The notes under the pieces are model-generated. The model saw only the letters and a program-made list of their open reading frames with translations. It had not been told where the DNA came from and made no database searches. The position numbers were made by a program, and so were the translations under genes. Positions 46,426 through 54,402 of a stretch of 64,000 nt of DNA are shown here, piece after piece; the first letter of the stretch is position 1; each line of letters begins with the position of its first letter. The stretch covers positions 682,001 to 746,000 of the forward strand of contig CAWAGP010000001.1 of the NCBI GenBank assembly GCA_963781705.1. The letters run 5' to 3'. Source of the stretch: JALYGJ01 sp963781705 (GTDB lineage: Bacteria > Chloroflexota > Limnocylindria > Limnocylindrales > CSP1-4).

Positions 46426-46905
46426 TTACTGCGTGACGTGCAGGATGCCGGTCATCGCCGACTGGTGCACGTCGCACCAGAAGAAGTAATCACCCGGCTG
46501 CGTCGGCGTGGTGAAGGTGACCGACTTCACGGCATTGGGCCCGGTCGCGATGTCGGTCGCGCCGAGCGACGGTGCGTTCTGGTCCGACCCGGCAAAGAAG
46601 TGGATGTTGTGCGGCAGGTTGGTGTTGTTGGTGTAGTCAACTTCGACCACGGTGCCGGCGGGCGCGGTCAGGTCGGCCGGCACGTAGACGAGCGGCTGGT
46701 CCTGGTTCGAGGCAACCTGGAGGACGAGACCCGGCGATCCGCCCGGCCCATTCGACGGCGCCGCCGAAGACGAGGCAGCTGCGGACGGCGTGGGGGCCAG
46801 GGGCGCGTAGGTCCAGGCTGGGCCGGCGGCGCTGGCACACGCGGCGGCCATCAGCCCGACGATGGCAAGAACGGCCAGCGGGCGGACCGTCAATTGGTTG
46901 TTCAT
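46426..46905 (-). CDS. Cupredoxin-domain lipoprotein (plastocyanin/azurin-like)
   Basis: The 159-aa protein has a signal with a probable lipoprotein Cys at about residue 24 (VGLMAAACASA), an Ala/Ser/Pro linker, and a cupredoxin domain with type-1 copper ligands in the expected order: His in NLPHNIHF, then Cys, His and Met in FFWCDVHQSAM. It would carry electrons outside the membrane. ATG at 46905; an in-frame start at 46947 is less likely because the signal follows the ATG. It lies on the same strand downstream of the LuxR-type regulator gene. Confidence 0.87.
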   Translation of the reverse strand: MNNQLTVRPLAVLAIVGLMAAACASAAGPAWTYAPLAPTPSAAASSSAAPSNGPGGSPGLVLQVASNQDQPLVYVPADLTAPAGTVVEVDYTNNTNLPHNIHFFAGSDQNAPSLGATDIATGPNAVKSVTFTTPTQPGDYFFWCDVHQSAMTGILHVTQ

Positions 46906-46939
46906 GTCCCGATTGTTGCCGATTGGCTGAATATCCGCA

Positions 46940-49900
46940 TCAACCACTAGGCCCGGCAGCTACCGCCGCGCGCCGATCGATCGACGCGTGCGGGTCGTTC
47001 GGCACAAGGCCCAGCCGGATCGCCAGGCCGGTGGCTTCGACACGGCCGCTCACACCCAGCTTGGCCAGGATGCGCCGTACGTGGACGGCCACGGTCCGCT
47101 CGCTGATGAACAGGCGCTCGGCGATCTCGCGGTTGGTGCGGCCCTCGGCCAGCACCAGTAGGACCGCGCTCTCGCGGGGACTGAGCCCGAAACGCAATTC
47201 GGCCGCGGATGGCGCCCGCTTGCCGACACGGGCGGCGAAGCCATCTGCTTCAGGCCGGCGACCGGGGCCCACCGCCACCAGCGACCGATCCATGACGGGC
47301 GTCAACTCGGCTCGCGGGACCACCGGGATGGCGACCAATTCCTGGTCGGGCAGGCCGATGCGGCCGCGGTCGGCGATATCGCGCAGCGCTCGGCGCAGAG
47401 GCTGGGCCGGCAGATCGGAGGCGATGCGCCAGGCCTCGAGCAGCGCGCGCCGCGCTTCGGCGCGCCGCGCGCGCACCGGCAGGGCCGCCTGAGCCTGCCA
47501 CCAGCGCGCCTTGGCGACCTGGTAGGGCACGTGGACCTTGCGCCACTCTTCGGCCAACTTGGCCCATACCTCAGGCTTGGCCCGGCCGCGCACGCGCTCC
47601 ATGTGGGCGCGCGCCGTGGCGAGGTACAGCTCGGCCTCGCGTCGGGCGCCGACCGTCGAGGGCAACTCGTAGCGCGCGATGCGCTGCTCGGCCCGCTCGA
47701 GCACATCCTTGGCGAGGCCGCTCGCGTCGGCGACACGCGACCAATCGCGGCGCAGGCGCCCGCGCTCTGCGGCCGCCGCAGCAGCCTCGAGGATCAGGGC
47801 GGCCGAGCTGGCCATCTGGCCCGCGTCGTCGGTCTCGACCACGCGCGGCCAGCCCTGCTGCGCCGCACTCAGCGCATCATCGAGGTCGCCGCGCCACAGT
47901 GCCAGGCTGACCGCCGGGCGCAACACCAGCGACGACCACTGGCCGGCCGGAACGGTCTCGAGCTGCAGCAGGCTGCGGCCGACCAGTTGTGCCGCCTCGT
48001 CGTCGGCGCGCGACTCGACCAGTACCAGGCCCAGGTACAGGATCGGGCTGAACCACGCCACGCCGGCGGGTGGGAACTCGAGCGCGGCGCGGCATTCCGC
48101 CTCACACTCCGCCCAGCGGCCGAGCTGGAACAGGATGTCCGCCGCGTTCCCACGCAGGAACGCACCGTAGGTTAGGCCGAGGCCGTTACGCTGCGCCTCC
48201 TCGATGCCCTGGTTGACCACGGCCAGCGCCTTCTCGCGGCGCAGATCGAGATCGAGCACCGTGGTCAGGTTGGCATAGCAGCGCATCAGCTCGTCGAGCT
48301 CGCCCGCGCGGCGCGCGGCGTCGGTGGCCTCGTCGAGCATCTCGAGCGCGCGGTCGATGTGTCCCTGGTAGGCGAGGTCCACGCCCAGCGTGTCGGTCGC
48401 GTGGGCCAGCGCGCCGAGTGCTCGCGCATCGGTGTCCCTGGCGGCAGCCAACCGGCGCGCCTCGATGGCCAGTCGCGCACTGTCGTCGAAGCGCCCTTCG
48501 ATCATCAGGTCCTGGGCGAGCAGCGCGAGAGCGCGGGCCCGAGCATCAGGGCGCGCCGGCGGAATGAGCTCGGTCGCCTGCTCCAATGCCGCGCGGGCAC
48601 CTGCCGGATCGCCGCTCGATCGGCGGTACTGTCCGAGCAACAGGCACAGCTCGCCTGCACGCTGGCGTGCCTCGATCGAGCCGCGGCCGCTGCCGAGCAG
48701 GCGCTCCACCCGTCCGCCGGCTACTGTCTCGATCGCCTGCTCCGTGTACGCGCAGGCGCGACGGAAAGCGGTGGCCGCGTTGGCGGCGGCCGCTGCCGCG
48801 GCAAGCAGCTGTGCGTCGTTCGGCTCGTCTTCGGCCAGTTCCAGCGCTGCGGCGTAATGCAGCAAGGCCGTGGGGCCGGGGTCGACGGCCTCGGCCGCGC
48901 GCGCCGCCGCTATGTGTGCCGCAGCTGTCTCGCCGAGCCGGCCCGCCTGCTGCCAGTGCCAGGCCCGTTCGGCGTCATCAGCCACCCATCCGGCCAGCGC
49001 GGCGTGCAAGCGGTGACGCTCCCGCGGCAGTGTCAAGCGCTCGATCGCTTCTGCGTACATCTCGTGGGCGATGCCCAGACCGTGCTCTCCGTCGGTGACC
49101 AGCTGGGTCGCCGTCACCTCGGCCAGCGCCGTCTGGGCCAGGTGGCCGTCGGGTAGGCGCAGGCCAAGCAGGTCGGCCTCCGGGATGGGCCGTCGTGCGG
49201 CGGCGAGCAGCCGCAGCACGCGCACCTGCGCGTTCTCGAGCCGCGTCATGCGGCCCTCGATGATCTCGTCGAGTTGATCCGACAGGCGCATGGCGGCGAC
49301 GTCCTGCAGGCCTGCGACGATCTGCGCGGCCAGCAGGGGATTCCCACGCGAGCCTTCCATTACGGCCGCAACCAGGCCGAGCGTCGGCCGCTCGCCCGCG
49401 ACGTCCTGGAGCATCGCCAGCAGCTCCAGCCGCGATAGGCCACCCAGCCACACCTGTTCAACCGCTTGCGACTCGGCGAAGAGGCGCTCAAGCTGGCGCC
49501 CGGGGTCACCGCGCGGAATGTCGTCTGGGTGATATCCGACGATCAGCGCCAGCCGCAGGCGGCCGGAGAAACGGACCACGCTGGCCACGAACTCGCGCGT
49601 GGCTGGATCGGCATGCTCGAAGTCGTCGATCACGAGGCACGTGACGCCGCTGCCGGGGAGCCGTTCCAGGACACCGAGGAGGCTCTCGCGGACGCGCGCG
49701 CCGCGCTGCGGCCCGGCGTCGAGCGGTGGCGGCGCGGGATCCTGCCCGATGCGCGCCAGTCGATCGCCCACGGCGGGTAGCAGCTGGGCCACGTCGAAGG
49801 CCGCCAGGCCCAGGACGGCCGCTAGCCGATCGTCGCCGAGCGCCGCCAGCGCGGGCGCGATGGCGTCGGCGACTGCGCCGAAAGCGATGCCGGCGCGCGG

Positions 49901-50092
49901 CTCGTAGCACCGGCCGCGGCATAACACGACGCCGGGCGCGCCGTCGATACCGCGCGCGAGCTCGTCGAAGAGAGCCGTAACGCCGATGCCGAGCGGTCCA
50001 CTGACCGCGACGTGGGCAGGCTCGGCGCGTGCGGCTCGGTCGAGCGCTGCACCGAGAATCGCGAGCTCGCGTTCCCGCCCGACGAACGCCAT
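46940..50092 (-). CDS. Large LuxR-family regulator with AAA/STAND ATPase and TPR-like region; Walker A lysine missing
   Basis: The 1050-aa protein has an N-terminal AAA_16-type domain (about residues 1-300), a long helical TPR-like middle and a C-terminal LuxR helix-turn-helix (about 970-1035: LSPRESAVLLVLAEGRTNRE then ISERTVAVHVRRILAKL). The P-loop reads SGPLGIGVTALFDEL; family consensus is GxxGxGKT, so lysine is replaced by valine. Walker B VTCLVIDDFEHADPA is intact. ATP may be bound poorly or not hydrolysed. ATG at 50092 with TATCCT (50105-50100) seven bases before; probably leaderless. The frame is open to 50560 but that part is antisense to the methyltransferase. Confidence 0.9.
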   Translation of the reverse strand: MAFVGRERELAILGAALDRAARAEPAHVAVSGPLGIGVTALFDELARGIDGAPGVVLCRGRCYEPRAGIAFGAVADAIAPALAALGDDRLAAVLGLAAFDVAQLLPAVGDRLARIGQDPAPPPLDAGPQRGARVRESLLGVLERLPGSGVTCLVIDDFEHADPATREFVASVVRFSGRLRLALIVGYHPDDIPRGDPGRQLERLFAESQAVEQVWLGGLSRLELLAMLQDVAGERPTLGLVAAVMEGSRGNPLLAAQIVAGLQDVAAMRLSDQLDEIIEGRMTRLENAQVRVLRLLAAARRPIPEADLLGLRLPDGHLAQTALAEVTATQLVTDGEHGLGIAHEMYAEAIERLTLPRERHRLHAALAGWVADDAERAWHWQQAGRLGETAAAHIAAARAAEAVDPGPTALLHYAAALELAEDEPNDAQLLAAAAAAANAATAFRRACAYTEQAIETVAGGRVERLLGSGRGSIEARQRAGELCLLLGQYRRSSGDPAGARAALEQATELIPPARPDARARALALLAQDLMIEGRFDDSARLAIEARRLAAARDTDARALGALAHATDTLGVDLAYQGHIDRALEMLDEATDAARRAGELDELMRCYANLTTVLDLDLRREKALAVVNQGIEEAQRNGLGLTYGAFLRGNAADILFQLGRWAECEAECRAALEFPPAGVAWFSPILYLGLVLVESRADDEAAQLVGRSLLQLETVPAGQWSSLVLRPAVSLALWRGDLDDALSAAQQGWPRVVETDDAGQMASSAALILEAAAAAAERGRLRRDWSRVADASGLAKDVLERAEQRIARYELPSTVGARREAELYLATARAHMERVRGRAKPEVWAKLAEEWRKVHVPYQVAKARWWQAQAALPVRARRAEARRALLEAWRIASDLPAQPLRRALRDIADRGRIGLPDQELVAIPVVPRAELTPVMDRSLVAVGPGRRPEADGFAARVGKRAPSAAELRFGLSPRESAVLLVLAEGRTNREIAERLFISERTVAVHVRRILAKLGVSGRVEATGLAIRLGLVPNDPHASIDRRAAVAAGPSG

Positions 50093-50131
50093 GGCCCGAA
50101 GGATAGCGGTGGTCTGGGTGATACTTGTGGG

Positions 50132-51061
50132 GTGCGGGGCACTCCAAAGGGGTCGAATGGCAGTCTCGCGGTGCACCCGGACAACGCCCTTAACGCGCTG
50201 ACCGGCGACGAGTGGCTGTATTTCACCAAGTCCGTGTGGGCGACCGCCTACCCATCCGAGCTCGGCCACCAACTGCGCAAGGCGCACGGCGCGAACAAGC
50301 CGCCGCGACTGATGGCGCGCCTGATCGAGTTCTTCACCCGCCCCGGTGAGCTGGTGCTCGACCCGTTCGCCGGCGTTGGCGGCACGCTGCTCGGGGCGGC
50401 CATCTGCCGTTCGCCGCGGCGGGCGCTCGGCTTCGAGCTCGAGCAGCGCTGGGCCGACGTGTACGACCTGGTCGTGGCGAAGATGGCCGCCGAGGCGCCG
50501 GGCGACGGTCGGCCGGCGCTGGCCGATATTGGCAACTCCGACCCGGGTGGCGGGCGGCATTTTGACCCGTCCGGCTGCCGCTTGACGGTTGGCGATGCGT
50601 TGCGCCTGCTACCGGAGCTGGGTACGGAATCGGTCGATTTCGTGGCGACCGACCCGCCCTACAACCCGCAGCTGCGCCAGACGATGACCGGCGGCCGGCT
50701 GGCCGAGCGCTACGCCAACCGGCGCACCGACTACGCCATGGTCAGCGAACGCGCCGAGGATCTAGCCAACAGTGCGACGTACGAGGAGTATCTCGAGCGC
50801 ATGGCGCTGGTCTTTGCCCAATTGCGGCGGGTGCTGCGGGCCGGCCGATATGCCACGGTCATCGTGCGCGACGCATACCAGAACGGCCGCTACCGGTTCA
50901 CCTCGGCCGACCTTGCCGGACGCGCAGCCAGTGCCGGCTTCGTGCCCAAGGGCGATCTGATCTGGCACCAGGCGGGCGCGCGCCTGCGGCCATATGGATA
51001 TCCGCGCGCCTTCGTGCCCAACATCGTGCACCAACACATCCTGGTGCTGCGCGCCGGCTGA
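50132..51061 (+). CDS. Site-specific DNA methyltransferase (N4-cytosine/N6-adenine type), orphan
   Basis: The 309-aa enzyme has SAM-binding motif I in VLDPFAGVGGTLLGA (about residues 68-82) and catalytic motif IV in FVATDPPYNPQL (about 170-181). Motif I precedes IV, the reverse of the common beta-class order, so this looks circularly permuted. HQHILVLRAG at the end and IVRDAYQNGRY after IV are typical flanks. No restriction endonuclease or specificity subunit is nearby. GTG at 50132 lies 39 bases from the divergent LuxR gene start; GATACT at 50120-50125 is a weak -10. Target sequence unknown. Confidence 0.88.
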   Translation: MRGTPKGSNGSLAVHPDNALNALTGDEWLYFTKSVWATAYPSELGHQLRKAHGANKPPRLMARLIEFFTRPGELVLDPFAGVGGTLLGAAICRSPRRALGFELEQRWADVYDLVVAKMAAEAPGDGRPALADIGNSDPGGGRHFDPSGCRLTVGDALRLLPELGTESVDFVATDPPYNPQLRQTMTGGRLAERYANRRTDYAMVSERAEDLANSATYEEYLERMALVFAQLRRVLRAGRYATVIVRDAYQNGRYRFTSADLAGRAASAGFVPKGDLIWHQAGARLRPYGYPRAFVPNIVHQHILVLRAG

Positions 51062-51089
51062 GGCACGCTCACAGGCGGCTGGCGGCGCG

Positions 51090-52271
51090 TCAGTCCCTGG
51101 CCACCAGGCGGCGGCGCAGCTTCTCGTCGCGCGCGGCATCGATGGCCGTCCAAGCCAGCGCCAGGGCGCCGTCGAAGATCGCCTGATCGGCGGCTGGCAT
51201 GACCGCCGCCGCGGCGAACTCGGGCTGGTGGATGACCCACGGCGCGCTGTCGATGCCCAGGATCGGATGGATCGCCGGCACCACGTACGAAACGTTGCCC
51301 ATGTCGGTCGAGAAGCGATTCGCCTCGAGCCGCTCGCTGCCGTCGGCCGGCGGCTCGAACGAGCGGCCAAGTCTCTGCGCGTTGGCCTGGTACAGCGCCG
51401 CCAGGTCGGCGTCGTGGCGCATGTCGGCATAGACCGGCCGTCGCTTGACCTCGAGTTGCGCGCCGGTAGCCAGCGCGCCGGCCTCGAAGCAATGCAGCAC
51501 CTTCTCGCGCACTGCGTCGAGCCGAGCGACGGTCGTGGCGCGGATCATATAGTCAGCCATCGTGCGTCCCGGGATGATGTTCGACGCCTCGCCGCCAACG
51601 GTGACGATGCCGTGCACGCGATCGGCCGGCAACAGCGACTGCCGCAACAGGCCGATCGCCACCTGGGCAACGACCATCGCGTCGGCGGCGTTGATGCCGC
51701 GCTCGGGGAAGGCGCCGGCGTGCGCCGTGCGGCCGGTGTAGGTGATCTCGAGCGTCTCGGCCGCCAGCACCTCGGGCAGGAGCAGGTCGTTCGGGCCGGG
51801 ATGGACCATCAGCGCAAGGTGCGCGGCGTCAAAAGTGCCCGCCTCGACCATCACGATCTTGCCACCGCCGCCCTCCTCGGCCGGCGTGCCGACGACCTCG
51901 ACGCGCAGTCCGAGTTGATCGGCGACGCCGGCCAGCGCAACCCCGGCGCCGATCGCCGCCGCGGCGATCACGTTGTGACCACAGGCGTGGCCGACCTCAG
52001 GCAACGCGTCGTACTCGGCCACGATCGCCACGCTCAGTGGGCCATTTCCGTAGCTGCCCACGAAAGCGGTCTCGAGACCGGCGACGTTGCGCTCGACCGA
52101 GAAGCCGGTCTTCTCCAGCCATTCGATCAACCAGCCGGCAGCCAGCGTCTCCTGGTAGCCCAGCTCAGGATTGGCGTGAATCCAGTGTGACAGCGAGATC
52201 AGCGCCGGGTGCGCGCGTTCGAGCCGCGCGCGCGCGATTTCCTTGGGGTCGGTCGGGTCCAATTCGTCCAT
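51090..52271 (-). CDS. M20D-family amidohydrolase (AbgB/IAA-amino-acid-hydrolase-like)
   Basis: The 393-aa zinc peptidase-fold enzyme shows IHANPELGYQE, AEYDALPEVGHACGHN with the metal ligands, VVGTPAEEGGGGKIVM with the catalytic glutamate, YTGRTAHAGAFPERGINA (dimerisation/active-site loop) and STDMGNVSYVVPAIHP. Relatives cleave aminobenzoyl-glutamate, auxin-amide or N-acetylated amino acids; it is not of the allantoate (M20C) type. ATG at 52271; TACCAT (52285-52280) eight bases upstream lies across the 3' end of the tRNA-Ile gene. Confidence 0.9.
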   Translation of the reverse strand: MDELDPTDPKEIARARLERAHPALISLSHWIHANPELGYQETLAAGWLIEWLEKTGFSVERNVAGLETAFVGSYGNGPLSVAIVAEYDALPEVGHACGHNVIAAAAIGAGVALAGVADQLGLRVEVVGTPAEEGGGGKIVMVEAGTFDAAHLALMVHPGPNDLLLPEVLAAETLEITYTGRTAHAGAFPERGINAADAMVVAQVAIGLLRQSLLPADRVHGIVTVGGEASNIIPGRTMADYMIRATTVARLDAVREKVLHCFEAGALATGAQLEVKRRPVYADMRHDADLAALYQANAQRLGRSFEPPADGSERLEANRFSTDMGNVSYVVPAIHPILGIDSAPWVIHQPEFAAAAVMPAADQAIFDGALALAWTAIDAARDEKLRRRLVARD

Positions 52272-52280
52272 CGCTCAACA

Positions 52281-52356
52281 TGGTAGGGGAGCCAGGATTC
52301 GAACCTGGGACCGGACGGATATAAGCCGTCTGCTCTAACCGCTGAGCTACTCCCCC
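52281..52356 (-). tRNA. tRNA-Ile, anticodon UAU
   Basis: The minus strand folds as a full cloverleaf: acceptor GGGGGAG/CTCCCCT (first pair G-U), D-arm GCTC/GAGC, anticodon stem GACGG/CCGTC with loop CTTATAT, T-arm CCAGG-TTCGAAT-CCTGG, discriminator A and an encoded CCA (52283-52281). The anticodon TAT reads AUA as isoleucine without lysidine. Body without CCA is 52284-52356 (73 bases). TAGGCT at 52369-52364 may be its -10. Confidence 0.95.
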
Positions 52357-52434
52357 GCCGAAAAGCCTACACCGATGCCAACGTCGCTCCGTTGCGAGAC
52401 AGAGTCGACATGAGCGCTGCTCCAGGCAGATTGG

Positions 52435-53424
52435 TTAAGAGGGCCGGCGACGCGAGACGATGGGAAAGGTCAGGGCGATGCAGGCCAGGCCGATCGTCGA
52501 GCTGGCGATGATTTCAGCGTTCTCGAAGATTGGATAGGACTCGATCGGCGCTTTGCGCGAGACAGGTACGTACCCGTGCTCCATGAGCCATGGCCCGTCT
52601 TCGCAGTTACCGCACTGCTGCACGACCAAGTCCGATGCCTGGGCCAGGGTGAGGATCGTGCCGTCAGGCGCTCGGTACGCCCTATCGGACATCCCCATCC
52701 CTGGCACGTACAGCATGGGCCGCTGATCCGCAGGATCCGGCCAGACGGCCACGCTCTCTCCAACGCGCGCCTGGAGCAAGGGTGCGCCCGCGAAGAGCAG
52801 CACGAAACATGCGATCGCCCCGATGGCGAAAGCTGGCAGAGTTCGACCAAGGGCAGCGCCGGCGAGCAGGCCAATGCCCAGCGCCATCAACCCACGGGCG
52901 GCGAGCGGCATCCCCTCGGAGCCGATCTCGCTCAGGTCCGGGATGCGTCCAGGGCCCCAGTAGTTCCAGGGATGGGCGACGCGAGCCATGTCGCCAACCA
53001 ACAGCGCGACAACCACGAGCCCTCCGCCGCCCAGCAACAGCACGGGAGCGAAGCGCGCGAGCAACCAGCGCCAGCGCCGCCCCGAGAGCGACCAAACCAG
53101 GCCGGCCGTTCGCAGCTCGAGCTCGCGACCGACTATCGGCACACCGAGCAACAGGCCGACGACGAACGGCAACGACACGGCGAGCGGGCCGGCGACTAAC
53201 GAAGCTTCCTCCGCAGCCACAAAGAAGTTCGTGATTTGCACCTCACACGCGGAGTTCTGATCGGGAGCCGGCCAGTGCTGCATCCAGCACCCGTTTGGTG
53301 GGCTGACGGCGGCAAGGTGGGTCTCGGCGACGATGGCACTCAGTGCAGTCAAGCCGAGCAGTAATGCCGCGAGCAGCACCTCGAAACGGTGCATGCGGAA
53401 GGTGAGGAGGGCGGACCGAAGCAT
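52435..53424 (-). CDS. ABC-2-type exporter membrane subunit
   Basis: The 329-aa protein has about six helices, with a large extracytoplasmic loop after the first (cysteines at PPNGCWMQHW and NSACEVQI) and another before the last (VVQQCGNCEDGPWL), suggesting disulphides outside. It overlaps the ATPase gene by one base (TGATG), which makes it the transport partner. Substrate unknown; the layout resembles small exporters next to DesK-type kinases, often for lipids, peptides or antibiotics. Confidence 0.8.
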   Translation of the reverse strand: MLRSALLTFRMHRFEVLLAALLLGLTALSAIVAETHLAAVSPPNGCWMQHWPAPDQNSACEVQITNFFVAAEEASLVAGPLAVSLPFVVGLLLGVPIVGRELELRTAGLVWSLSGRRWRWLLARFAPVLLLGGGGLVVVALLVGDMARVAHPWNYWGPGRIPDLSEIGSEGMPLAARGLMALGIGLLAGAALGRTLPAFAIGAIACFVLLFAGAPLLQARVGESVAVWPDPADQRPMLYVPGMGMSDRAYRAPDGTILTLAQASDLVVQQCGNCEDGPWLMEHGYVPVSRKAPIESYPIFENAEIIASSTIGLACIALTFPIVSRRRPS

Positions 53425-54293
53425 CAGGCCGCCTCCTCAGTCTCGGGTACCTCGTCGCGCGACGCCGCCAGATAGCCCATCACCAGCTCTTCGAGTGTCG
53501 GGTGGGGCGGCGTTGGACTTTCAGAGCGAATCAGCCAGCGGCGCTCGCCACCCGGACGCGCGATCGCTGCGATGGTCGACGATCCGGGCACCGGATCGCC
53601 GACGAGCCGGTGGGAGCTGAGCGCGGCATCGATACGGCCGTCGAGCATCACCCGGCCGCGGGCCAGGATGACTATCCGCTCGCAGACCTCCGTGACGTCG
53701 CTGACGATGTGCGACGAGAGGATCGCGGTGGCCCCCCGCGCGTGGATCTCATCGTGGAGAACGTTAAGGAGCTCGTGACGGGCAAGAGGATCGAGGGCGG
53801 CAAGCGGCTCGTCGAGCAGCAGCACGCGTGCGTGGGCGCCGAGAGCGATCGCGACAGCCAGTTGCGCCGCCTGCCCGCCGGAAAGCGTCCCGGCGTGCTG
53901 CCGCAGCGGGATCTGGAATTGATTCAATCTGGCGGCCGCAGCCTGCTTATCGAATCCCGGGCGCAGCGAGCAGGCGAGTTCGAGGTGATCGTTCACCGAC
54001 AGCCCGCGATACAGGCCCGTCGACTGCGACACGTAGCCAACCATATCGATGACCGCTTTCCGGCCGAACTGCGGATCCACGCCACCAACCAGTGCCATTC
54101 CGTCAGTCGGACGCTCAAACGCCAGCCAACAGCGGATAAGTGATGTCTTGCCGGCGCCGTTGGCTCCGACCAGCGCAGTGATGGAGCCCTCGGGGATCGA
54201 CACGTCGACCGCGTCGAGGGCCAGAACGCCACTGCGTCCGTAGCGCTTGGACAGCCGCCGTGTCTCGAGCGCCGGTGCCTGATCGGTCGTCAC
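53424..54293 (-). CDS. ABC transporter ATPase (exporter type)
   Basis: The 289-aa ATPase has Walker A GANGAGKTS (about residues 42-50), a Q-loop in MVGYVSQSTGLYRGL, signature LSGGQAAQLAVAIAL, Walker B RVLLLDEPLAALDP and SSHIVSD with the switch histidine. It belongs to the CcmA/BcrA-like exporter group. GTG at 54293. It pairs with the membrane protein downstream and is divergent from a DesK-type kinase, which probably regulates it. Confidence 0.92.
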   Translation of the reverse strand: MTTDQAPALETRRLSKRYGRSGVLALDAVDVSIPEGSITALVGANGAGKTSLIRCWLAFERPTDGMALVGGVDPQFGRKAVIDMVGYVSQSTGLYRGLSVNDHLELACSLRPGFDKQAAAARLNQFQIPLRQHAGTLSGGQAAQLAVAIALGAHARVLLLDEPLAALDPLARHELLNVLHDEIHARGATAILSSHIVSDVTEVCERIVILARGRVMLDGRIDAALSSHRLVGDPVPGSSTIAAIARPGGERRWLIRSESPTPPHPTLEELVMGYLAASRDEVPETEEAA

Positions 54294-54402
54294 GTTGCCA
54301 CGTTGATGCGCCAGCGGCGGTCTGTACAGCCCGGAGTTCCGTCGCTTGCCGATTCGGTTTCCCGCACTTGCCGCGCGGCGGCGCTGTGCTACGGTCGCTG
54401 CA

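Noticed and set aside
50093..50560. N-terminal extension of the LuxR-type ATPase
   Set aside because: It is antisense to the methyltransferase and lacks conserved sequence; ATG 50092 begins the AAA domain.
51090..52271. Allantoate amidohydrolase for the purine pathway
   Set aside because: Its AEYDALPEVGHACGHN and HANPELGYQE pattern is M20D (aminoacyl/auxin-amide type), not the M20C allantoate type.
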